DNA from: Sinorhizobium meliloti
Lineage (GTDB): Bacteria > Pseudomonadota > Alphaproteobacteria > Rhizobiales > Rhizobiaceae
Length of the DNA stretch: 64,000 bases
Assembly (NCBI RefSeq): GCF_035610345.1
Contig: NZ_CP141212.1
Coordinates: 1,059,976-1,123,975 of the forward strand
Reading direction: 5' to 3'
Shown: positions 26,121-34,601 of the stretch, piece by piece
Layout: the number at the start of each line of letters is the position of its first letter
Numbering within the stretch: position 1 is the first letter of the stretch
Notes under the pieces: model-generated
Told to the model about the DNA's origin: nothing
Seen by the model: only the letters and a program-made list of their open reading frames with translations
The model's database searches: none
Program-made: the position numbers and the translations under genes

Positions 26121-28124
26121 TCAGCCGATCTTGCCGCCACCCTGCTTGGTGACGGCGACGACGGCCGGGCGCACCGGCATGTCGTCGCGGAAATCCGGCC
26201 AGCGCGTCGCCGGCTTCTCGTAAGTTGCGAGACCGGCATCGCCCGGATGCTGAACCGCGAGGAAGAAGGTGTCGCTCGTCGGGTTGAAGCTCGGGCCGCA
26301 CATTTCTGCACCGACCGGCACCCGGAAGAACAGCTTCGAGGTACCGCGGCCTTCGCCTTCCGTCTCCACGGCCCAGACACCGTCCGTGCGCCCCGTGACC
26401 TTTTCGTTGTTGCCGTCGGTCGAGACCCAGAGACGGCCATCGGCATCGATGGCGCAATTGTCCGGCATGCCGAACCAGCCGTTCCTGGTCGTCGCGGTGG
26501 AGAAGGAGGCACCGACCTCGGCGACGCTGGGATCGCCGCACTTCAGGAGGACGTCCCAGCGGGATTTCGTTGACGCGAAATCGCCGTCGGTTTCCGAAAT
26601 TTCGACGATGTGGCCGAAGGCATTCTTGGCGCGCGGATTGGCGGCGTCGATCTCGTCCTCCTTGCGCTTGGTATTGTTGGTCAGCATCACATAGACCTTG
26701 CCGGTCTTCGGATTGGGCTGAACGTCCTCCGGCCGGTCCATTTTGGTCGCGCCGAGCGAATCGGCAGCAAAACGGGTGTCGATCAGCACGTCGGCCTGGG
26801 AGGCGAAGCCGTTCTCGGCCGTCAGCGGCCCTTCGCCGTGGACGAGAGGCATCCAGGTGACCGTGCCGTCCTCGTCGAACTTCGCCACGTAGAGCGTGCC
26901 TTCGTCGAAGAGATCCATGTTCGCGGCGCGGTCGTCAGGGTTGTAAGTGCCCTTCGTCACGAACTTGTAGACATAATCGTAGCGTTCGTCGTCGCCGCTG
27001 TAGAGGACGACGCGGCCATCCTTGTTGACGATCGACTCGCAGCCCTCGTGCTTGAAGCGTCCGATCGCGGTGCGCTTCTTCGGGACGGAGGTGGGGTCCA
27101 GCGGATCGACTTCGACCACCCAGCCGAAGCGGTTGGCCTCGTTCGGCTCCTTGGATACGTCGAAGCGGTCGTAGAATTTCGACCATTCATACTGCCCGCC
27201 CGGCGCGCCGACACGCTTCATCTGCTTGAATTCCGGATGATCCTCGGCGAGTTCGCCGCCGAAATAGCCGTTGAAATTTTCCTCGGCCATCATGTAGGTG
27301 CCCCAGGCGGTGACGCCGCCGGCGCAATTGTTGATGGTGCCGAAGACCTTCCTGCCGGTCGGATCCGACGGGGTCTTGACCCGCTCGTGGCCGGCAACAG
27401 GGCCGGAAAGCTGCATCTCGGTCGTGGCCGTGATGCGGCGATTGTACTTGCCGTCGAGGACCGGCTGCCATTTCCCGTCGACCTTGCGGATTTCGATGAC
27501 GGTGCCGCCATGGGCGGCCATTTCGATATCGACGAGGTCCTTGGTGTACTCGCCGAGCACGACCTTGTCCTCCTCCTTGCCGTCCTCCGTCACCTTTTCG
27601 ACGCGGGCGAAGTTCGGGAACATGATCTCGGCATTGGTGTATTCGTGGTTGACGACCAGCAGGCCGTGGTCCGGATTGCCTTCGAGCGGAATGAATCCGA
27701 CATAGTCGTTGTTGTAGCCGAACTGCCGGCTCTGGGCTTCGGCCGTCTGGTTCAGCGGGTCGAATTCCGGGCTGTCGGCAAAGACCTTGTCGCCCCAGCG
27801 CAGCAGGATGTCGGCGTCGTAACCCTCGGCTACATGATGGGTCTCGTCGACACCGGCTTCGATTTCCTTGAAGGCGAATCGCGACGCTTCGCCGTTTGCC
27901 CGTGCTTCGTCAGCCGTCAGCAGGGCGAGGGGGCTTACCGTCGTGGATATGGCAGCCACGGCCAGAGAGCCGCCGATGAACGACCGGCGCGAGAAGCGGC
28001 GATTGATGATGTCGCCCATGGTCGGGTTGGTGGAACAGTTATGGCCGACGTCTTCCAGTTCTTCCCTGCGCTCCGTCAGCGTCTTGAATTCGGCTTCTTC
28101 GGCAAGGCCGAGATATTTGTCCAT
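26121..28124 (-). CDS. phoX: PhoX-family (DUF839) Tat-exported phosphatase
   Basis: A 667-residue protein from the ATG at 28124 (GGGGAG 7 nt upstream). The twin-arginine signal FSRRSFIGGSLAVAAIS begins ~30 residues in, after a short N-terminal extension typical of PhoX. The body carries the DUF839/PhoX beta-propeller motifs LLVVNHEYTNAEIMFPN, NNCAGGVTAWGTYMMAEENF and MDRPEDVQPNPKTGKVYVML. PhoX enzymes are Ca/Fe-dependent alkaline phosphatases of the periplasm. The candidate Pho box upstream fits induction by phosphate starvation. Confidence 0.9.
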   Translation of the reverse strand: MDKYLGLAEEAEFKTLTERREELEDVGHNCSTNPTMGDIINRRFSRRSFIGGSLAVAAISTTVSPLALLTADEARANGEASRFAFKEIEAGVDETHHVAEGYDADILLRWGDKVFADSPEFDPLNQTAEAQSRQFGYNNDYVGFIPLEGNPDHGLLVVNHEYTNAEIMFPNFARVEKVTEDGKEEDKVVLGEYTKDLVDIEMAAHGGTVIEIRKVDGKWQPVLDGKYNRRITATTEMQLSGPVAGHERVKTPSDPTGRKVFGTINNCAGGVTAWGTYMMAEENFNGYFGGELAEDHPEFKQMKRVGAPGGQYEWSKFYDRFDVSKEPNEANRFGWVVEVDPLDPTSVPKKRTAIGRFKHEGCESIVNKDGRVVLYSGDDERYDYVYKFVTKGTYNPDDRAANMDLFDEGTLYVAKFDEDGTVTWMPLVHGEGPLTAENGFASQADVLIDTRFAADSLGATKMDRPEDVQPNPKTGKVYVMLTNNTKRKEDEIDAANPRAKNAFGHIVEISETDGDFASTKSRWDVLLKCGDPSVAEVGASFSTATTRNGWFGMPDNCAIDADGRLWVSTDGNNEKVTGRTDGVWAVETEGEGRGTSKLFFRVPVGAEMCGPSFNPTSDTFFLAVQHPGDAGLATYEKPATRWPDFRDDMPVRPAVVAVTKQGGGKIG

Positions 28125-28198
28125 GGCAATTCTCCCCATTGAGACGGTAAACGCGCCCGATCTCCCGGGCGTCCCGGTCTCGCTTTACCAGCGAGTTC

Positions 28199-28216
28199 AT
28201 GACAGCTCTGCGACAA
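28199..28216 (-). promoter_or_regulatory. Candidate Pho box of phoX
   Basis: Read toward phoX the site is TTGTCGC-AGAG-CTGTCAT, two 7-bp repeats spaced by 4 nt, close to the PhoB consensus CTGTCAT-N4-CTGTCAT (one arm exact, the other with three changes). It lies ~75 bp upstream of the phoX ATG. The rest of the 363-bp gap 28125-28487, down to the receptor stop, shows no gene. Confidence 0.6.
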
Positions 28217-28487
28217 TTGGATGAAGAGATTGCTGCAGAGGGTCGCGATGCCGCGACGCCGGCTTCGGAAGAGCATGCTGGCCGGTCGCTGGGAAAGTTG
28301 GAGATACCTGTCGGTGCCGGCGTTTCCGCGCCTCGGGCGCAACTTCTTGTGATGCGCCTCGCGTGAGGGGTGGCCATATCGGAGCCTTGATGCCGCAGCC
28401 GACATGGAGCACATGTCCGTTCGCCCTTCCAGGAGCAACGGTTGGGAAGCCGCGGCGAATGCTGCTCCCCGTCTGTCCGCCTTTCGT

Positions 28488-30617
28488 CTACCAGCGATAC
28501 TTCAGAGAGGCCGTGATGTTGCGGCCCTGGCCGAGATAGCAATAGCCGCTGTTGCAAACCGTGTCGCGCCGGTCGGCGATGTTGCGGACGGCGACGTTGC
28601 CCGTCAGGCCGTCGAACTCTTTGTCGAGCGCCCCGAAATCGTAGGTAAGGGAGGCATCCACATAGACGTTCGCCTTGTTCTTGCTGGTGTTTTCGATTTC
28701 GGCATAGTTTTCGCCGGTGAAGCGAAGTCCGGCGCCGACCGTCAGGCCGCTGGCGAACGTATCCTCCTGGAAGGTGTAGTCCGCCCAGAGGCTGGCGGTA
28801 TGCCGCGGCGTGACGGCAGGTGCATTGCCGACATTCTCGCCGGCGGTGACTTCGGAATTGTTATAGGTATAGGCTGCGATCAGATCGAGACCATCGGCGA
28901 CATGCGCCCGCGCCTCCAGCTCGAGACCCTTGTTCGTGACCTCGCCAAGCGATTCATAGATGCCATTCAGGGGATCGACGGCGATCGGCTTGTTTTTCTC
29001 GACGAGATGATAAAGCGCTGCGGAGAGAAGAATGTCCGTGCCCGGCGGCTGATATTTCACGCCAAGCTCGAACTGTTCGCCCTCGGTCGGCTGCAGGATG
29101 CTGCCGCTTCGCGATTTCTCGGTCACGGGATCGAAGGAGGTCGCGTAATTGGCAAAAGGCGCAAGACCATTGTCGAAGAGATAGACGGTGCCGAGCTGAA
29201 CGGAGAAGCCGTGCTTGTCGAGGCTCTCGGATGCCGTCGTTGCCGAGGGAACGTCGGTCGAATCCCTGTCCTGCTGCACCCACGTCTGCCGCCCGCCCAG
29301 CGTGAAGCGCCATTTGTCCAGTTCGATCTGGTCGAGGACATAGACCCCCAATTGGCGCATCCGGCTGTCGCTGAGGCTGCTATAGGCAGGCGTCGGACCG
29401 GAAACACCCCAGGTCGGGTTTTCGATGTCGAAATCGTAGGCCGGATCGGAACTGCCCGCACCGAAGCCAAAGGCGGATTTTACATTGCTGTAGTCTACGC
29501 CGAGCATCGCGGTATGCAAAGCCGGGCCCGTATCGAACTTGTATTCAAGTTGGTTGTCGACCTGGAAGACGTCGAGCTCGTCGCCGAGCGAGTAGGGCGT
29601 GCGATGGCCAACCGTGCCCGTCCAATCCGTGATGCCGAGATAGCGCCCCCACAATTTCAGGTGGGAATAGCGCAGCTTCTGGCGGAAGGTAAGACCATTG
29701 TCGAATTCGTGTTCGAACCGGTAGCCGATCTGCTGCTGGCGGACTTTCTGGAAGTCGTAATCGGGGTCGCTGCCGCGCAGGTCGTGAATCCTACCGTCGG
29801 GGCCGATGACCGCGCCGACATCGACATCGGTCTCATCGGCCTGCGCTAGGCCGTAGATCGTGAAGGAGGTTGCCTCATCCGGCTTCCAGGTAAGAGCCGG
29901 CTGGATGAGGTAGCGGTCGTCGGCAATGTCGAAATTGGTCTCGCCTCGGCGCGCCAGACCAACGACGCGGTAGAGCAGGCCATCGTCGTTCTCGCTCAGC
30001 GGTCCGCCGAAGTCAAACATGCCCTGGATGCGATTCTCGGTGCCGTAGAGGACGCCGACTTCCCGGATCGTCTCTTCCGTCGGCATTTTCGAGGTCTTGT
30101 TTACGATGCCGCCGGGCGAGCCCGCGCCGTAAAGCACGGAGATCGGGCCCTTGATGACCTCGACCTGCTCCAGTGAATAGGGCTCGTTACGAAGCATGGC
30201 ATAGCTGAGATAGGGCTGGCGCAGTCCGTCGCGATAGTCACCCGTCGTGGTGATGTCGTTGCCGCGGATGGTGATCTGCTCGAAACGCGGATCGAAACCG
30301 TATGAGCCGGTCACGACGCCGGCGGAATAGCGCACCGCCTCGATGATATCCTGCACGGCGCGCTTGTCGAGTTCCTCGCGGCTGATGAGAGAGACGGAGC
30401 GCGGCGTCTCGACCAGGGTCGTCGGGATCTTGGTCGCGCCGTCGACGACGATCGCATCCAGCTGCGTCGCGCCGCTTTGGGCCGCGCCGGGGACGGCCTC
30501 CTGCGCCGCCGCATTTCCGTTCACGGCCAGCACTGCGGCCAATGCGGTGGCGGTGCGCCAGACATGAGGCTTGTATCTTTTCAAGGTATTGAAGGCATTA
30601 TCTGAATTCGGCTTCAT
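28488..30617 (-). CDS. TonB-dependent ferri-siderophore receptor (FhuA/FpvA-like)
   Basis: A 709-residue outer-membrane receptor from the ATG at 30617, where GGGGGTGG sits 8 nt upstream. The signal peptide is ATALAAVLAVNGNAAA. The plug domain contains TPRSVSLISREELDKRAVQD, IEAVRYSAGVV and VEVIKGPISVLYGAGSPGGI. The 22-strand barrel ends in the aromatic KYRW. There is no N-terminal signalling extension of FecA/FpvA type, so it does not signal directly to the ECF factor. Position, iron box and gene company make it the likely importer of the siderophore made by the neighbouring cluster. Confidence 0.9.
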   Translation of the reverse strand: MKPNSDNAFNTLKRYKPHVWRTATALAAVLAVNGNAAAQEAVPGAAQSGATQLDAIVVDGATKIPTTLVETPRSVSLISREELDKRAVQDIIEAVRYSAGVVTGSYGFDPRFEQITIRGNDITTTGDYRDGLRQPYLSYAMLRNEPYSLEQVEVIKGPISVLYGAGSPGGIVNKTSKMPTEETIREVGVLYGTENRIQGMFDFGGPLSENDDGLLYRVVGLARRGETNFDIADDRYLIQPALTWKPDEATSFTIYGLAQADETDVDVGAVIGPDGRIHDLRGSDPDYDFQKVRQQQIGYRFEHEFDNGLTFRQKLRYSHLKLWGRYLGITDWTGTVGHRTPYSLGDELDVFQVDNQLEYKFDTGPALHTAMLGVDYSNVKSAFGFGAGSSDPAYDFDIENPTWGVSGPTPAYSSLSDSRMRQLGVYVLDQIELDKWRFTLGGRQTWVQQDRDSTDVPSATTASESLDKHGFSVQLGTVYLFDNGLAPFANYATSFDPVTEKSRSGSILQPTEGEQFELGVKYQPPGTDILLSAALYHLVEKNKPIAVDPLNGIYESLGEVTNKGLELEARAHVADGLDLIAAYTYNNSEVTAGENVGNAPAVTPRHTASLWADYTFQEDTFASGLTVGAGLRFTGENYAEIENTSKNKANVYVDASLTYDFGALDKEFDGLTGNVAVRNIADRRDTVCNSGYCYLGQGRNITASLKYRW

Positions 30618-30693
30618 TCGGTGTTCCACCCCCGCAGCTTTCGACAGTGATGGCGTACCCTATACAGCAGGATTCGCCGGCGTCAAGAATACA

Positions 30694-30708
30694 TGACGAA
30701 TTTAGTCA
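30694..30708. promoter_or_regulatory. Iron-responsive operator (TGA-N9-TCA)
   Basis: TGACGAATTTAGTCA matches the IRO consensus TGA-N9-TCA bound by the rhizobial iron regulator RirA. It lies 77 bp upstream of the receptor ATG, in the divergent spacer with the esterase gene. Confidence 0.7.
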
Positions 30709-30851
30709 ACTTTTTAGATTCGCCTGAAGATTGTGCGCTCGGCCCGGGTTTTGGATGCAATGGCGGCAGAAATTTTGCGGCATCGGGGCGGGCAATCCGT
30801 CCGCGTCTCAGCGAGCTTCGCCGCTCTTGCCAGGCTTCGATTCACATAATA

Positions 30852-30866
30852 TGTCAATTTCAGTCA
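30852..30866 (+). promoter_or_regulatory. IRO-like site upstream of esterase gene
   Basis: TGTCAATTTCAGTCA has one mismatch to TGA-N9-TCA. With its flanks (ATG...AATTT..AGTCAACTTT) it strongly resembles the exact box at 30694. It lies 43 bp before the esterase ATG, so each divergent promoter may have its own box. Confidence 0.5.
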
Positions 30867-30908
30867 ACTTTATCGGCATCGCCCTGCCGTCGGCCGTCCG
30901 GAGAGATC

Positions 30909-31805
30909 ATGCCCCATTCATCATCCGAACTTGCCGCATCGCCCGTGGCGATCGCCGGTGCCACATTCGCCGATCTGACCTTGGGCGATGTCGACCAGCC
31001 ATACCGGATTTTTCTCTATCGTCCGGCGAGGCCGGCGCCGCCGGAGGGCTGGCCGGTTCTCTATCTCACGGACGGCAACGCCTGCTTCGCGACGGCCGTC
31101 GACGCTCAGAAGGTGCAGATGTCCTATCCGAGCGGGACGAACATCTGTGACGGCGTGATCGTTGCGATCGGCTACCCCTCCGACGAGGCTTACGATCCTG
31201 TGCGGCGTTCCTGGGACCTGAGCCCGCCGCCCGGTCGGACCTATCCGCCCTTCTTCCCGGATACGCCGGATGTCCGGACCGGGGGAGGGGCCGATTTTCT
31301 CTCGGCGATCGAAGACGAGTTGAAGCCCTGGGTCGAAAAGCAGGTACCGATCGACCGGTCTCGCCAGTCGCTTTTCGGCCATTCCTTCGGCGGTCTGTTC
31401 GTGCTCCACGCACTGTTTACCAGACCCCGGGCCTTCCGGCGCTGGATCGCGGCGAGCCCGGCGATCTTCTGGGAGGATGCGGCCATTCTCGTGACGGAAC
31501 GGGCATTTCTGGAACGCGCAGACGTGCCGCCGGGCCTGGAGCTTCATCTTTCGGCCGGGCAATATGAGAGCGAGCGATGCATCGCCCCCTTTCACAAGGG
31601 CAGGCCCGACGAGGGGCAGCGCCTCGCCCGAGCCCTGGAAACGCGAACCGTGGAATATGCTCGCGCCATGGCGGAACGTTGGGAAGCGTTGCCGGCACTC
31701 GCAGGCGTCGGCCGTTTCGAGGAATACGCCGGCGAAAACCACATGTCCGTTCTTCCCGTTGCGGTGAACCGGGCCGTGCAGATCGCCTTCCGCCAGGAAA
31801 TGTAG
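30909..31805 (+). CDS. Fes/IroE-like ferri-siderophore esterase (alpha/beta hydrolase)
   Basis: A 298-residue hydrolase of the esterase-D/Fes family. The nucleophile elbow is SLFGHSFGGLFVLHALF and the catalytic His is probably in YAGENHMSVLP; GWPVLYLTDGNACF and WIAASPAIFWED are typical. No signal peptide is seen, so it should act in the cytoplasm. Such enzymes open ester-linked siderophores to release iron, which implies that the cognate siderophore contains ester bonds. GGAGAG precedes the ATG; the gene is divergent from the receptor and convergent with the ECF gene. Confidence 0.85.
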   Translation: MPHSSSELAASPVAIAGATFADLTLGDVDQPYRIFLYRPARPAPPEGWPVLYLTDGNACFATAVDAQKVQMSYPSGTNICDGVIVAIGYPSDEAYDPVRRSWDLSPPPGRTYPPFFPDTPDVRTGGGADFLSAIEDELKPWVEKQVPIDRSRQSLFGHSFGGLFVLHALFTRPRAFRRWIAASPAIFWEDAAILVTERAFLERADVPPGLELHLSAGQYESERCIAPFHKGRPDEGQRLARALETRTVEYARAMAERWEALPALAGVGRFEEYAGENHMSVLPVAVNRAVQIAFRQEM

Positions 31806-31834
31806 CCGGTTCCGGCTTTCGGCGGGATCGGCCT

Positions 31835-32395
31835 TCATGATGTCTGCTTCGGCCGATAGCGACGGCTTTGGCTCGCTTCGGCCGACAGCGCGGCAAGGCA
31901 GCGGGTATGCGCTTCGCGCAGCAGGCCACAGACGAGCGCGCACGAAACGCCCGCCTCCCGGGCTATGGTCTTTTGCGGGACGTCCGCGAAATAATGGTCC
32001 TCGTAGAATTTTCGCGTGCGCGTCGGCATGGCCTCGACCACACAGCAGAATGCCCTGTAGGCTTCGGCTTCCCGCAGGCGTTCTTCCGGACTGCCGTAGG
32101 CGGTTGCGTTGCCGCCGACGTCCTCTTCCATAAACAGGCCTCTCTCATAGCGCAGCCGCCGCATATGGTCAGTCGCCAGATTGCGTACCATCCGTATCAC
32201 GTAAGAGATCGGCGCCGCTATGTCATGGTTGAGCGGCTTGGAGACGAGCTGCAGCAGGACGTCCTGGACGACGTCCTCAGCGATGACGGGGCAGCCGGTG
32301 ATCCTGCGGGCGATGGAGAGGAGCTTGGGATAGGCCTCAAGAGCCGATTGGAGCTGTTCGTTGCACGTCGACTGCGGGTTGCTGTCGGCAATCAT
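31835..32395 (-). CDS. rpoI: ECF-type RNA polymerase sigma factor, iron-starvation (RpoI/FecI) type
   Basis: A 186-residue group IV sigma factor. Region 2 reads YPKLLSIARRITGCPVIAED, then VVQDVLLQLVSKP and PISYVIRMVRNLATDHMRR. Region 4 reads ETYR-like VVEAMPTRTRKFYEDHYFADV and the helix-turn-helix KTIAREAGVSCALVCGLL. No FecR-like anti-sigma gene is adjacent, as for RpoI of Rhizobium leguminosarum, which drives vicibactin genes. A TGA-N9-TCA box lies 69 bp upstream. The symbol is assigned by analogy; the target is probably the palindromic promoter at 38708. Confidence 0.82.
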   Translation of the reverse strand: MIADSNPQSTCNEQLQSALEAYPKLLSIARRITGCPVIAEDVVQDVLLQLVSKPLNHDIAAPISYVIRMVRNLATDHMRRLRYERGLFMEEDVGGNATAYGSPEERLREAEAYRAFCCVVEAMPTRTRKFYEDHYFADVPQKTIAREAGVSCALVCGLLREAHTRCLAALSAEASQSRRYRPKQTS

Positions 32396-32463
32396 GTCGG
32401 GTCCCCGTTGAAATCATGGCTGTATTTCAATCTCCCTTGTTTTTTCACGATAATTATAAAACA

Positions 32464-32478
32464 TGATTCTTTTAGTCA
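32464..32478 (-). promoter_or_regulatory. Iron-responsive operator upstream of ECF sigma gene
   Basis: TGATTCTTTTAGTCA fits TGA-N9-TCA exactly and shares TTTAGTCA with the box at 30694. It sits 69 bp upstream of the sigma-factor ATG in the 143-bp gap after the PPTase gene. This indicates a separate, iron-repressed promoter for the sigma gene. Confidence 0.7.
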
Positions 32479-32538
32479 AGATATTGATGAAGATGCAGAG
32501 CCTCACCGCTGTCGGTCAACATCTTTCGACCGGCCGCC

Positions 32539-33264
32539 TCATCGACGTTCTCTTCTGAGACGGTCGCCCGCGTGGTGATGGTGCCAGAGGGGCCTCTCGA
32601 CCGGATTTTCGGTTGCGACGGCCCACAGGTGACCATAGTCCCGACCCGCATGGAATCGACATCCGCCGCCAGCCTCATTGGGACGGTTGCATGAATTCGA
32701 GATCGAACCTCCGGATTCGATCGTCACACGTCTGGGATCGTCGAGAAGACCACGACCGCTGCACTTCAAGACCGCCTCCTTGGCCACCCACCGGGCGAGA
32801 AAGGCAGTCGGTTGCTCCCCCGGAGGCAGCTGCCGGAGATCTGCCTCTTCCTCCTCGGAAAGAATGAGGGGCATGAGATCCCGCATCGCCGCCTCGCCAT
32901 GTCCTTCGGCGCGTTCGATATCGATACCCACGCGACCGTTGAGACACACCGCGAGTGCGACGGTCCCCGTCGTGTGGGAAAGATTGAAATCGATCCCGGG
33001 ATGGCCGGGCAGATAGGGCCGGCCCTCGGGCGACAGTGCAATGGCGAGAGCTTCTGGCGCGCAACCGATGACTTCGGCGAGGATATTTCGGCAAAGGACG
33101 CGACCTGCAACGAACAAGCGGGCCGCTTCGCTCGAGCGAAAAGCGGCCGCACGCTGCCTCTCTGCGAGGCTGAGTACGTTGTCGGGAGCGGGGCACCCGG
33201 TGCGCAAATGCAGGCAATGCAGTTCCACCCGCCCCTTCGCGCCTTCCAAGAGGGCCGCGGACAC
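32539..33264 (-). CDS. Sfp/EntD-type 4'-phosphopantetheinyl transferase
   Basis: A 241-residue transferase that would load phosphopantetheine on the NRPS carrier domain. Motifs are GIDFNLSHTTGTVALAV, VGIDIERAEGHG (Mg-binding Asp/Glu) and FLARWVAKEAVLKCSGRGL. Start GTG 33264 follows the hydroxylase stop TAG with no gap, so translation is coupled. The ~35 residues after the last conserved motif look unconserved. It is the counterpart of vbsP in vicibactin loci. Confidence 0.85.
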   Translation of the reverse strand: MSAALLEGAKGRVELHCLHLRTGCPAPDNVLSLAERQRAAAFRSSEAARLFVAGRVLCRNILAEVIGCAPEALAIALSPEGRPYLPGHPGIDFNLSHTTGTVALAVCLNGRVGIDIERAEGHGEAAMRDLMPLILSEEEEADLRQLPPGEQPTAFLARWVAKEAVLKCSGRGLLDDPRRVTIESGGSISNSCNRPNEAGGGCRFHAGRDYGHLWAVATENPVERPLWHHHHAGDRLRRERR

Positions 33265-34579
33265 CTATTCGGCGGCCTGGCCCAGATGCGCCGGCAGCCT
33301 CGCCGGCCCGCCCTCGCTTTCCCACCGCACGACGGGGTCGATCTGCGTGAGATCGAAATGCTGCCGTCCGACCATTGGCGATGACGGCGCTGCGCCAGGC
33401 GGCGAGGCTGAGCTGCGGTTCGGCGATCCCGTGGCTGTGGCGCCCGGCATTGAGCACGAAGATGCGGTTTTCCCGCGGACCGTCCCATGCGAGCGAGAAA
33501 TCGCTCTCCAGCACCGGCTCGCCGAGCGAGTTGAACGCAATGCGATCTTCCAGCGAATGCAGGAATTCGGGAAGCACGAAGCGATAACCAGTGGCGAGCA
33601 CCACCATGTCGACGGCCAGCGTCTCGATGTTCCCGTCGAAGCCGTTGCGCATGGTCAGGGAAATTCCGGAACCCTCCTGCTCGGCCGCGACGACGTCGCG
33701 GAAGGGGCGCAGTGAAATCCCGTGATCCACGCCCTGACCGGCCTCGAACTGCCGTTCATAGAGCCGGCGATAGAGCTTTTTCAGCGTCGAGGCGGAAACA
33801 CCGTCGCTGGCGAGCACCTGCCGGCGCGTGTGGATGAGCCGCAACTCCTCCGGAAGGACATGGAAACGTTCCATGTAGCTCGGCGTGAAAAGCTCGTTGG
33901 TGAAGGGTGTGGCATCGAGCGGCTCGAAGTTCGGGCGGCGGCTGATCCAGTGCACCGCCGAAACATCGTTGCGCTCCATGAGTGCATCGACGATCTCCGC
34001 GCCGCTCTGACCTCCGCCGACGACGGCGATCCGCCCGGCCTTCACCTCGGTGAGCCGCGAGACGGCCTCGCTGCTGTGGAAGGTCATCGACTTCGGCAAA
34101 GCCTCGGCCCATGCCGGCCGGGACGGCAGCTTGCCGACACCGACGGCAAGGTTTTTCGCATGCACGGTCTCGTTGTCGGTGGCGATGGCGAAGCGGTCGC
34201 CGTCGAGATGCACGTCGCGCAGGCTGGTGCCGAAGCGGAGAGAAGAGAGGCCGCGCGCCACCCAGCCGAGATAGTCGGCGAATTCCTTGCGCGGCACCGC
34301 TTCATATTCCGCATTGATGAACTGATAGAAGCGCTTGTGCGCCACAAGATAGGCGAGGAAGCTCCAGGGGCTCGTCGGATTGGTGGCGGTCACCAGGTCC
34401 TTCAGGATGGAGGTCTGCATTTCCGCTCCCGGCAGCATCATGCCGGGATGCCAGGCGAAGGCGGCGCGCCGCTCGAAGAAGCGCACCGAAAGCTCGGGTA
34501 TCGAATCGAGCTGAGCGGCAAGGCTGAGGTTGAACGGTCCGATACCGGCCCCGGCGAGGTCGAGCACATGGGAAGTCAT
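33265..34579 (-). CDS. L-lysine/L-ornithine N-hydroxylase, frameshifted near the 3' end
   Basis: An FAD/NADPH N-monooxygenase of the IucD/VbsO/RhbE family that hydroxylates the side-chain amine, the first step to a hydroxamate. Motifs: GAGIGPFNLSLAAQL (FAD), WHPGMMLPGAEMQTSILKDL, VAVVGGGQ-like RIAVVGGGQSGAEIVDAL (NADPH) and LATGYRF. The start at 34579 has GGAG 7 nt upstream. The frame leaves the family at AWRSAVIAN (around 33376), while the family C-terminus GRQHFDLTQIDPVVRWES continues in another frame and stops at 33265, exactly at the PPTase start. About 438 residues after correction, normal for the family. Read uncorrected, the frame runs on antiphase into the PPTase gene. Confidence 0.85.
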
Positions 34580-34601
34580 GATGGAACTCCAGAATGAGGC
34601 A

